This document shows, piece after piece, positions 22,085 through 32,517 of a stretch of DNA of 64,000 bases (within the stretch, counting starts at the first letter, position 1; each line of letters starts with the position of its first letter). The stretch is from positions 3,720,001 to 3,784,000 of the forward strand of contig NC_068557.1 in the NCBI RefSeq assembly GCF_022201045.2, written 5' to 3'. The DNA is from Citrus sinensis (taxonomy: Eukaryota; Streptophyta; Magnoliopsida; Sapindales; Rutaceae). The position numbers and the translations under genes are program-made. The notes under the pieces are model-generated. The model searched no databases. It saw only the letters and a list, made by a program, of their open reading frames with translations, and was not told the DNA's origin.

Positions 22085-22553
22085 TCATTTAAAATCATAT
22101 GTGGCTTCAATCTTAGAACCCTCAGAAACGTAGTATACAGAGAGGGGGAAATCATCATCCATTTCCACAGAAAGATGTTTGAGAGTCACCCATGAGCTTG
22201 AAAAAAAACCATTCCTTGTCAAGTCTCCCCTTCACTTCATCAACCAAAGGGTTTTCCCTCACCTTGAGAATAGTTTTCTCACCATAGTTGCTTTCCACCG
22301 AAATGCTGAATTTTGGCTGTCCAGCCAGTGGCTTGACACAGAGAACAATTGAAGCATGTTGTTCAAAGTTCCAATGACCAATAGTTTGATCATTCATCAG
22401 CACTTGATTTTTAAACTTGAGAGTTTGTCTCGCCACGCCCACGTTGAGTATTGTTTCAATCTTCTCTTTCAGGTCAAGAACAGTTGCAGACTCGAGCATT
22501 TCGATCTCCGGAATCACCTCCCCACCAACAATCTTGAGAAGCACCATCGCCAT
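22085..22553 (-). pseudogene. Two-domain ubiquitin-like protein gene, frameshifted
   Basis: Starts with MAMVLLKIVGGEVIPEIEM and encodes a first ubiquitin-like fold (about residues 4-78) and the beginning of a second. Compared with the 24-kb and 35-kb copies, the frame shifts at about 22175-22207, next to a run of eight A/T bases, so the open frame ends early at 22155. In the shifted frame the homologous C-terminus (DDDFPLSVYYVSEGSK) continues to a stop at 22085. Either a pseudogene or a recent frameshift allele. Confidence 0.7.
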
Positions 22554-23576
22554 AATAAAATCACAGCAAAATTCAACTAACTAATTAAAGCTTCTTCCAA
22601 ACGTTTTAATTTCTTAGTGTCAATATCTCTTGGAAAATTACAAGCAAAAAATATAAGATGACTGGTATAATTTAAATGGAAAGAGTGGACTTAAAATGCG
22701 TGTTAGGTTCATTCCCTTGATATGTTTTGGAAGGTAAGTATTCTCTTCTTCCTCATGACTTGTACTGTACAGAGCATAAATTTGCATGTAGAAAATGGCT
22801 TGCTTATGACTAATTTTTTTCCAATTATTTTTGTTGTAAAAAAATTGTTTGTTTACTCCAATATTTGTGTTCTCTAACAGAGGTCCAAAAATCGAACCGC
22901 GTACATTGCTTGGTGGGTGCCTTCCACAAAAAATACAATTAAAAAACTTTTAAACCGTTGGCAAACAGGCCCGAAAGGTTCAACTGAGGCCCAATCCAAG
23001 GACCAGCATGGGTGTTACAAGCCCTGGAGAGCAAGTAGCCCATTCACCATCATCTGTTCATTTTGTTGAGCAAGTAAAGCACTTTACACACCTGACCCGC
23101 ACTGTGATCTTTAAATCCACAAAAACAATGATCCAGTTAGCCTCCAAAGCTGGTTAAACATTTTTTTAAACCTTTTAAATTTTAGTCTATTAATCATTTG
23201 TTACCAAAAATCACTTTCTTTTTTTTTTTTTTTGGTCGTTTTGATTTTTTAGGTGTTTATGCATGTCAATTTTAGGTTGCTAATAATAACAGCCGTCTGG
23301 TGAGATTCTCTTTTAATGTATTTTCAATGTATGTGTGTGTATGCACCTTTTAATTTCTTTGAGGGTTCTGTTTTTCCAAGAGTCATTAATCAAATAAAAT
23401 TTTCTAAAACTCTGCAATAGATTGATAGCAGATTGAGTTATATCAGAAGCTATGCTGCAAAAGACATTCAATTTGGTGTCGAAGACGGCAACCAAGTGAG
23501 TGACTAAACTTACTTGAATTATAAAAGACATTCAATTTTGCACTTATTCAAACTTACTGCAAAAGACATTCAATTT
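22554..23576. other. Intergenic with short tandem repeat
   Basis: No gene. About 23522-23590 has two head-to-tail copies of a unit containing agacattcaattttgcactt, and a third partial copy at 23460. The left edge of the large duplication (23577) lies inside the last copy. Confidence 0.5.
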
Positions 23577-23677
23577 TGCACTTATTCAAAATATGTTCCC
23601 ATCGAGACTTCTTGATCAAAATGACTAGATATGCCTATAACTTGTACTAAATCTAATATTTCTTGATGAAATATTAA

Positions 23678-24151
23678 TCAACGAGGTTCAATTTTGGTTG
23701 TCATATCAACTTCAGAACCTTCACAAACATAGTATGCAGAGAGGGGAAAATCATCCTCCATTTCCTTTGAAAGGCGATGAAGAGTAATTTTTTCGGTTAA
23801 AATGCCACAGCGCCTCTCAAGTTTCCTCTTCAAATCAACAACCAATGTTGTTTCCTTCACCCTGATGTTAATTTCTTCATTGATGTACTTCACCAGAATG
23901 TTGAATTTTGGTTGTCCAGCCAGGGGTGTTACAACAAGACCAAGTGCAGCAAAGGGTCCCAAGTTCAAATGACCAATAGTTTGATCATTCGTCAACACTT
24001 GATTGCTGAAGTTGAGAGTTTGTCTTGCTACATCCACATCTAAAATCTCTTCAATCGTCTCCTTTAAATCAAGAATGGTTGCAAACATTGGCATTTCAAT
24101 CTCTGGTATTACCTCTCCACCAGTGATTGCAAAATGCACCATGGCCATCAT
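23678..24151 (-). CDS. Protein with two ubiquitin-like domains
   Basis: A single-exon 157-residue protein made of two ubiquitin-like folds in tandem (about residues 4-78 and 83-155), recognisable by the pattern with ILDLKETIEEI, RQTLNFSNQVL and DQTIGHLN, as in ubiquitin's helix and beta-4/5 region. There is no C-terminal Gly-Gly, so it is unlikely to be conjugated; it would act as an adaptor-like fold. Nearly identical to the gene at 34901-35374, with only a few substitutions. Plant genomes carry expanded clusters of such genes of largely unknown function. No break seen. Confidence 0.75.
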   Translation of the reverse strand: MMAMVHFAITGGEVIPEIEMPMFATILDLKETIEEILDVDVARQTLNFSNQVLTNDQTIGHLNLGPFAALGLVVTPLAGQPKFNILVKYINEEINIRVKETTLVVDLKRKLERRCGILTEKITLHRLSKEMEDDFPLSAYYVCEGSEVDMTTKIEPR

Positions 24152-25029
24152 TAAATTCTCTCAATTTTTGTTTTTCTACTGAAAGACGATTATTGTTCCT
24201 CCTTAAGTGTGAGTTGAAAAAAGAAAAAATTTAGATTTAAAATGCATGAAATTTTCACTGTGTTGTCGATTTTGGAAGGTAAATATTCTCAATTCTCATG
24301 ACTTAGCTCGTTCTACATGTTTCACACCTCATTTTTTGGTCTTTCATTTTTAATTTTTCTATTTGACATTGGGAACAACATTAAGTATATATGAACACAT
24401 AAATGGCATTCATAGATTGGTTATTTTAACAGTTTTTTTTTTCATCAAAACCCCTCATTAGTTAAGATGATCGTATTCACTTACGTCTTCAGTTTTACTC
24501 TTAGGATGAAAAAATGGTGCAAAAAGTTGTTTAATTTTGAGGGGTCACGGATCATTCCCCTATATATTTTTATGTACAGAGTGTTGGTATAATCTTTTAG
24601 TGACAGAGCGAATTTTGATGAGTTTTAAAAACATGATAGACAAAACCATTATTTAATTATCGGAATAAATAGCAAAGGATTTTGATCATTTTTCCATTTT
24701 GTTTAAACCATTATTTAATTAAAATAAATAAATTAAAATTAAAATCATTTTGATTATTATGTAAAAGTTAATTTTAATATTATTAATAGGGAATTTTTTA
24801 AATTGTAAAATTTATTTAACCTAAAGATTTATTTAAAATCTTTATAATATTACAAATACATTGTTAAAATAAATATAATAATTTAAAATTTTGATATTGT
24901 TTTGAATGTCAAAAATAATTTAATATTATTAGTCTACTACACGATTATATTATTTATGTTAAATTTGTATTAATTAAAAACCTTTAAAGCCAATTTGCTA
25001 ATTACTATAGTCAAAGGGCATTATAAGTA

Positions 25030-25248
25030 CCAATAAAGTGTTGGCTCCGCTGGCAATGGAGTCCCCTTAAGTGGCTTGACTGGGTTTGCTCCCCAGTTCG
25101 AGTCGCAGGGAAGTCGCCTTTATTGGGAGAACCTATGCCTCTCGGTTCGAGCGGGGACTTCTAGTCTGGGTTGTGGTACGAACTTAAAGGTGTCTCCCAC
25201 AGTTGGGACCCTCCCCAGGATACCTCGTGATCAAAACCAAAAAAAAAA
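25030..25248 (+). mobile_element. tRNA-derived SINE
   Basis: A 219-bp insert absent from the duplicate at 39290, flanked by a perfect 17-bp target duplication (aaagggcattataagta, 25013-25029 and 25249-25265). It has an A-box-like tggctccgctgg at about 25041, a B-box-like gttcgagtcgc at about 25097, and a poly(A) tail. This is a clean empty-site/filled-site pair. Confidence 0.9.
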
Positions 25249-25885
25249 AAAGGGCATTATAAGTAAAAAAGGGACTTGGTGTCCCTTTTTTAAAACTTGG
25301 GGGTCCTTGTGAGTATTTCCCCAAACCTTGAGGAGTAGATGTCTTTTTCCCTTTTGTTTAAAGCTATTTTTGTAATATAATTTTTCATTAAAAGGTAGGT
25401 TTAGAGAGTAATTTTATGAGTTCAAATAACCTCACTCCCTAATTAATAACATAAATATCTTAGTCACTTTTTTTAATATAAGCACTAAACTAGTATGATT
25501 AGGTGATATATTCCTTTTGTGGCACTATGCCAATCGACAACAAATAAGAAATATTTTAATAAACACATATGATTAATTGACATGTATATTACAATGTAGA
25601 TTTTCAATTATTATCATTTATTAAATGATTTCCTTCTCAATTTGGAAGTTACAGGTATAAAGTAATGTGTCAAACAAGTTTTGGATTTTATTTCTATCTA
25701 TGATTAGGAAACAAGTTTTGGATTTTATTTCCATTTATGATTAGGATGCAATTAATATTTGCAATAGATAATGAATTTCTTATCAATATATATACGTACT
25801 CAAAGTTTGACATGTTCTTCACTTCATATACTACCAAATCATCCAAAGCAAAGAAAACTACTTTCAATTTGCCTGGAGAAAGGTG

Positions 25886-26271
25886 ATGCTGACGATGAAT
25901 ATCAGTTCTATCAAAATGATTTTGATTGTCACCCTCGTGGTCACTGCATCTTGTAAGTCGTTATGCCTTCCTCTCATGCACACACTTTTTATTTGTTTGT
26001 TTTTTTTTAATCTATGTATCTCTATCTGTGTACGTAATTTAACAAATGGTATTGATGCTAACCAACAGGGCAATTGATGGAAGTTGAAGCCAGGGAGGTG
26101 GCCTTGAATACTCAATCTCCCACCGGTGCTGGCAACAGTGGCACAATAAGAGAAAGGTTTTATCAGACACAGCTAGCTTGTGTGAGAGACTCGGATTGCT
26201 TTCACTGGCGTTGCATTCCTGAGAGAGGCCATGTAAAATGCATTAATCACCGTTGTGTTTGCAGTGAATAA
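25886..26271 (+). CDS. Secreted six-cysteine (defensin-like/NCR-like) peptide
   Basis: Two exons (25886-25952 and 26069-26271; intron 25953-26068, GT-AG, phase 1) encode 89 residues. The first exon gives a signal peptide (MLTMNISSIKMILIVTLVVT); the mature C-terminal part has six cysteines spaced C-x5-C-x4-C-x8-C-x4-C-x-C, ending in CVCSE. The gene layout, with signal exon then mature exon and a phase-1 intron, is that of defensin-like and nodule-cysteine-rich-type peptides, which form disulfide-stabilised small folds and are often antimicrobial or signalling. A TATA-like tatatatac lies about 95 bases upstream. The exact class and activity are not known from sequence. Confidence 0.7.
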
Positions 26272-27399
26272 GGCGTTGGTTATTACAAGAAGAGTAAATG
26301 TCAAAATATCAGTGAACCGGGAATAAAATTTCTTAATAATACTTTACTTTTATCTTATTCTATAAATCATCTTTTTGTTTCTTTTTGTTAGTACATAACG
26401 TTACACAATAAATATTCAAGAAACTTCTCATTATTTGCATAACAGCAGAATAAAACGATCGATCACTGAAAATTAAAAGGAGCAGATAGGTGAAGGCACT
26501 ATTTGGGCTTGTGCGTGCAAAAGATCTTGGTTTTGATTTCCATTTTTACAGTACATAAATTTAAACAAAAAAAAAATTGAAGACAGTAATAAAAAACTAG
26601 GGGCGTTCGAATCCAATTCGATCTGCTCAATCTGTCTGATCTGTAAAAATTTGATTCATAGAAATCTGATCCATAGATTGGTAAATTGGATTGGATTGAA
26701 ATTTTGAAAATCCGCAATTGGTGGATTGGATTGGATTTACTTCTGCAAATCTGCAAAAATCCATGAATCTGCAAAGAAAAATTATTTAATAAAAAATTAA
26801 ACTTGTAAATATAACATTAGTACTTATTAATAAATAACTCTCTTAAATCCTGCGATTTTAAAATGTGTCCGCATTAAAAAAAAAAAAAGTGCCGCACTAA
26901 AAAAAGACTATTTATATATATATATATATATAAAATACCGCCCGAACCAGCTTTGCTTCAGAAATTGGTTCACAAAATGAAACGACGATGACTCTCTAAG
27001 GTGATTAGGATGAAGATCAATTCAGAATTAGTTGCTTGGGCCTTGAGAGGACAGAGGAGTAGGAGTCCGAAATTTTTTATTTAGGGTTGGTCATTTTATC
27101 ATTATTATTATTTTGTATTTTAAGAAACTATGAATTGAACTGACTAACATTTTGTCCATTTAATGTAAGCCATGCGTCGGATCGAGAATGCATGAAAACA
27201 AACTAATCTCCAAACTAATGTTTGCGGAAAAAATAAAATGAAAAAAAAAACGTTCTTTGAATCTCGAAACTGTCTGTGACAAAAAATGTTTTAATATTGC
27301 TGTCAATGCAAAACATGCCGCCAGCGATGGACCAATATTCTGTAATTTTGGAAGAAAAATGAGATAATGAATCGAATAAAGCTGTCCAAGAATAATATC
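26272..27399. other. 3' flank and copy-1-specific insert
   Basis: No gene. About 26595-27360 is missing from copy 2 and so is an insertion here (or a deletion there). It starts near aggggcgttcgaatcc, is rich in ggattggattgg-type repeats and contains a (TA)n run near 26917; a non-autonomous DNA element is possible, but a clear inverted end is not seen. Confidence 0.45.
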
Positions 27400-28116
27400 T
27401 TGGAATGCCTTTAATCCATTCTCGGATGAATAAAGCCACTTACCAATCAATTTGGATAAGGTGGACATGCGGCTTACTGGTTGGAATGCGGCTCATTTAT
27501 CTTTTGCTGGAAGAGTAAATTTGGCTCAATTGGTGATTCAAGCAATGCCCATTTATGCAATGCAAACAACCTTGCTTCCTTCCCCGGTGCGTCATAAAAT
27601 TGATAAAGCTTGTCGTCGTTTTATTTGGGATGGGAAGTCGAAGAGGCACAAGATGTGTTGAAGTCAACAAATTGTTGGTGCACCAACAATTTGTTGATTT
27701 TGTAAAGCCGAAAAGAAAGAATAGGGGATGGATTTGAAAAATAATAATAATTAAAAATTATATTTTTAATTATTTTATTCTTAGCATAGTAATTCATTTC
27801 TCCTATAAATAGCTAATGATTTCATTCATTTGAAATCATCCCAAAATTGTTAAGCTTATAAGTTTCTAAGCTTTTGAGAGAAGTGTGTCTGGAGAATTTA
27901 TCTTTCCTACAGAGTGTGAGAGTACTGGGTATATTTGGGTTTTTGGGAAGTGAGATTCGTTACTCAAATATTATACTCTATTAATTGTTAAATAAACAAT
28001 TATTCTTTCTTGCCTCCGTGGATGTAGGTTTAATTACCGAACCACGTAAATTCTTGTGTCCTTTATTTTTCTGTAATTATTTGGTGCGCTTGATTCGACA
28101 TTCCGCGCACAACAAG

Positions 28117-28128
28117 TGGTATCAGAGC
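28117..28128 (+). promoter_or_regulatory. Copia primer-binding site
   Basis: The sequence tggtatcagagc, two bases after the 5' LTR, is complementary to the 3' end of initiator tRNA-Met and primes minus-strand synthesis. Confidence 0.85.
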
Positions 28129-28148
28129 GAAGGTTCGTACTTGGGGGG

Positions 28149-28228
28149 ATACGGTACTGTTCACGTATACGGTACTATTCCCGTATACGATATTGTTCAC
28201 ATACGGTACTGTTCACGAATACGGTGGA
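28149..28228 (+). repeat. 18-bp tandem repeats in the Copia leader
   Basis: About 4.5 imperfect copies of atacggtactgttcacgt lie between the primer site and gag. They are likely part of the untranslated leader. Confidence 0.7.
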
Positions 28229-28499
28229 GACGGCCATTTGTACTTGGGAGACAGTCTATTGTAAGTAGTGTGTATTTTTGCATGTCTAGGAAAGTTCTGT
28301 CAACAAAGGCGATAAGAGTCTAAGGATTCTGGTTTTTAATTGGGACCGAGTTCCCGTCCAGTCTCCTGGAAACTTTCCTGGTGCATTTATTCACGCAAAA
28401 TTAACATCATAGAGGCTGTTTTTCAAGTGGAAATAGTTCGTTGAAAAAATAGTAGAAGGTGAAACTTCCAGAATTGGGGAGAGATCTACCGAGACTATT

Positions 28500-31400
28500 T
28501 CAGGAGACACTTCAGGTGGGAGGCGAGATTTGTCAAATCGCTATTCAGCACCTGTTATAGGAGGCCAGAAGATCGATGTTAAAAAGTTTGATGGGAAAAT
28601 CAACTTCGGCATGTGGAGGCGCGAAGTTATGGATGCCCTTATTCAAATCGATCTCGATGTTGTTCTGAAAAATAAAAGACACTTGTATGATGAAGAAAAT
28701 TTGGGATCGTATGAATGAAAAAGCATGTGGTCATATCAGATCTTGTTTGACCAAGGAGGTGAAATACTTGGTGAAATATGAGGAGTGTGCGGTGACTTTG
28801 TGGCGTACATTGGACGAGAAGTACCTGGTGAAAAGTCCTGAAAATCGCCTTTATGCAATGAGCCAAGTATATGGTTTTCGAATGAAGCCTGGGGTATCAA
28901 TGCACGATCATGTTTCAAGATTTGAAAAGTTACTTGCTGATTTGAAAAATCTTGATGAAGATATTAAGGATGAAGTCAAGGCTATGATTCTGTTACACTC
29001 ACTACCAGAGGAATATAGCCATTTTGTGACTACTTTGATATATGGGAAGAGTGTGATCATCTTTAAAGATGTTTGCACAGCATTGACTAGCTTAGAGATT
29101 CGGAATAATGATAAAAATTCTGAACGAGCATCGTCTGAAGCTTTGGTGAGCAGAGATTGGGCGATGGAGAAACAGAAGAAGCGTGGTGGAAAGAATTCTC
29201 GATCCAAATCAAGAAGCAGAAATATAGCTCGAGATGAGTGTGCCTTTTGTCATGAAAAGGACCATTGGAGGAAAGATTGTCCAAAGGCTCAAAAGAGAGA
29301 TGGGAAGAAACCAACAGTAGCAAACATGGCACGAAAATATGAGGGCTCTGATTATTCACTAAGTATTACTCCTGCAGCATGCGTGGCTAGTTCGAGCAAG
29401 TGGATACTTGATACTGGAGTAACCTATCATTTGTGTCCAATTAAGGAATGGTTTGCGGATTTTCGTAATCTGGAATCCGGTGCAGTTGTGATGGGGAATG
29501 ATCAACCTTGTCGCACAATGGGGATAGGAACAATTCGGCTCAAAATGTTTGATGGAATGGTCAGAGAACTCAAAGAGATTAGATTTGTTCCAGCTTTAAA
29601 GAAAAATCTAATTTCTGTGGTGCTTTGGAAGCTAAAGGCTACAAGGTTACCATTGAAGATAGTATAATGAAGTTTACACATGGGGCTATGGTGATTCTGC
29701 AAGGGGTTCGGCGTCACAATCTGTACTATTTGAAGGGAGGTACAACTGATGAAGCAAATGTTGTTGAGGCGCACAGTGACACCACCAAGCTATGGCATGT
29801 ACGACTGGGATATGTTGGAGAGAAGTCTTTGCAAATTCTGATGAGGCATGGACTCTTAAAAGGTACCAAAACCTGTAAATTAAATTTCTGTGAGCATTGT
29901 GTAGTAGGCAAGAAAACAAGGGTCAAGTTTGGTACAGCTAATCACGATACTCGTGAGATCCTTGAATATGTTCATAGTGATGTATGGGGACCAACCAAGA
30001 CTGCATCAATTGGTGGAAGCCATTATTTTGTTACATTTGTTGATGATTTCTCTAGACGTGTGTGGGTGTACACCATGCGAGCAAAGGATGAGGTTCTAGA
30101 GATTTTCGTGAAATGGAAGAAATTGGTGGAGACTCAAACTGGTAGAAAGATCAAAGTATTACGATCTGATAATGGGGGTGAATATACTTCTGATCTATTC
30201 TTGCAAGTATGCCATAACGAGGGTATTAAAAGACATTTCACGGTGAGACATACTCCGCAACAGAACGGTGTGGCTGAGCGTATGAATCGTACTTTACTGG
30301 AGAAGGTACGGTGTATGTTATCTAATGCTGATTTAGATAAAAAGTTTTGGGCTGAAGCTGTGAGCTACGCAAGTGACTTAGTAAACCGGTTACCTTCTAC
30401 TGCAATTGGAGGTAAAACTCCTATGGAAATATGGTCTGGAAAGTATGCACAAGATTATAATTCCCTTCGTGTATTCGGGTGTCTAGCTTATTATCATGTC
30501 AAAAATGGTAAACTGGATCCTCGTGTTAGAAAAGCTATCTCTGTGGGATTCAAATGTGGAGTAAAGGGCTTCAAGCTTTGGGATCTCGAAGATAAAAAGT
30601 TTGTGTGTAGCAGAGATGTCACATTTGATGAAGATTCAATAATGAAAGCTTCAAGTTCTCAGCAGGTGGAGAACAAGACCAAAGAGATATTGCAGCAAGT
30701 GGAGTTTGATGCAACTCCATATGTACCAGTTAGTTCTACATCAAAGAATAGTTCAATTATGGAGGTGACACCTAGAGTTGAAAAAGAGGTTGTTTTTTCT
30801 GATGTCCCACAAAATGAAGAAACAATTGATGATGTAGATAATGATGATTTTATAGCAACAAGGAGGCCAAGAAGAGAGATAAAGAAACCCAGATGGCTTA
30901 CTAAAGATATGGTGGTAGCCTATGCACTTCCAGTTATTGATGATGACATCCCTAACACTTTCGGTGAAGCATTACGCAGTAGTGAAAGTGATCAGTGGAA
31001 GTTAGCCATGGAGGAAGAGATGAAATCTCTCCATCAAAACCAGACTTGGGAACTTGTAAAGTTACCAAAGGGGAAAAGGGCTATTGGCAATAAATGGGTC
31101 CACACCAAAAAGCAAAGATCTCCGAATCAAACAACTCCTCGATACAAGGCAAGGCTCGTGGCAAAAGGTTTTGCTCAAAAGGAAGGTATTGACTACAATG
31201 AAGTTTTCTCTCTAGTTGTAAAACATACTTCCATTCGTATCCTACTTGCCTTAGTTGCAGAATATGAGTTAGAGTTGGCTCAATTGGATGTTAAGACGGC
31301 GTTCTTACATGGAGATTTGGAGGAGAAAATCTATATGATTCAGCCCTGTGGTTTCAGAGTTGCTGGAAAGGAGAATCATGTGTGTAGGTTGATTAAATCT

Positions 31401-32517
31401 TTGTATGGACTGAAGCAATCGCCAAGACAGTGGTACAAAAGATTTGATCAATTTATACAAGGGCAGAAATTCACCAGAAGTGAACACGATCATTGTGTTT
31501 ACTTTAGAAGACTACCAGATGGAGCTTTCATCTATTTGTTACTCTATGTCGATGATATGCTTATAGCTTCGAAGAATAGAGATGAGATAGAAAGATTAAA
31601 GAAGCAGCTGGCTTCTGAGTTCGAGATGAAAGACTTGGGTGATGCAGAGAATACTTGGAATGGAGATTCGTAGAGACAAGAAGAATGAGAGCGTATGGTT
31701 CACTCAAAGGTCTTATTTGAAGAAAGTGCTAGAAAGATTCGGTATGAATGACAAAACTAAACCGGTATGTACACCTCTAGCCCCTCATTTCAAATTAAGC
31801 TCTTCTTCATGTCCTAAATCTCAAGAGGAGTGCGATTACATGGCTCGTGTTCCATATGCTAGTGCTGTGGGTAGTCTTATGTATGTTATGGTATGCACAA
31901 GGCCCGATATATCTCAAGCAGTGAGCATGGTTAGTAGATACATGCACAATCCGGGTAAAAATCAATGGCTTGCGGTAAAGTTGATTCTCCGATATCTGTA
32001 TGGAACAGTTGATGTTGGGTTATTGTTCAAAAAGGATTGTGGTCAACAATGTGTTGGGTATTGTGATTCTGATTTCGCTGGAGACCTTAACAAGCGAAGA
32101 TCAACAACAGGCTACGTATTCACATTGGGTGGAGGTCCGGTTAGCTGGAGGTCGATTCTACAATCGACAATTGCTTTGTCCACTACGGAAGCAGAGTATA
32201 TGGCAGCAACTGAAGCTGTAAAAGAAGCTATCTGGTTGAAAGGCTTGTTAGGTGATTTGGGAGTAATCCATGAGAACATTACGGCCTTCTGTGATAATCA
32301 AAGTGCAATATTCCTTGCGAAGAATCAAACATATCACGCTCGGACGAAGCACATAGATGTGAAATATCATTATGTGAGAGAGATTATCGAGAGCGGTGTT
32401 GTGTTGTTGAGAAAGATCGATACCAAAGATAATCTATCAGATATGTTGATGAAGGTAGTTTCTGGAGTTATGTTTCAACATTGCTTGAAATTAATTCAAA
32501 TCATTCGATTGTGTTAA
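28500..32517 (+). pseudogene. Copia gag-pol, frameshifted
   Basis: Four frames together make a Copia polyprotein: a gag start (28530-28718, no ATG in this frame upstream); gag with zinc knuckle CAFCHEKDHWRKDC and protease ILDTG (28687-29667); integrase with CEHCVVGK, HSDVWGP, RSDNGGEY and NGVAERMNRTL, then RT with YVDDMLIA (29625-31673); and the RT end plus RNase H with YCDSDFAGD and STTEAEYMA (31639-32517). The integrase zinc-binding motif reads RLGYVG where His is usual. Shifts lie near 28690, 29630 and 31640. Confidence 0.88.

Larger units (their letters stand above)
23577..27405. repeat. Segmental duplication, copy 1
   Basis: Matches 34800-41002 at high identity, with lineage-specific gaps: the SINE 25030-25248 and the 26595-27360 insert occur only here, and 35933-38990 and the MITE 40155-40414 only in copy 2. 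It carries one ubiquitin-like gene (-) and one six-cysteine peptide gene (+). Confidence 0.85.

Noticed and set aside
25076-25312. A 78-codon open frame
   Set aside because: It lies almost wholly inside the SINE and its poly(A) tail.
27160-27468. Minus-strand open frames near the LINE start
   Set aside because: No domain; they cross the junction between host and LINE sequence.
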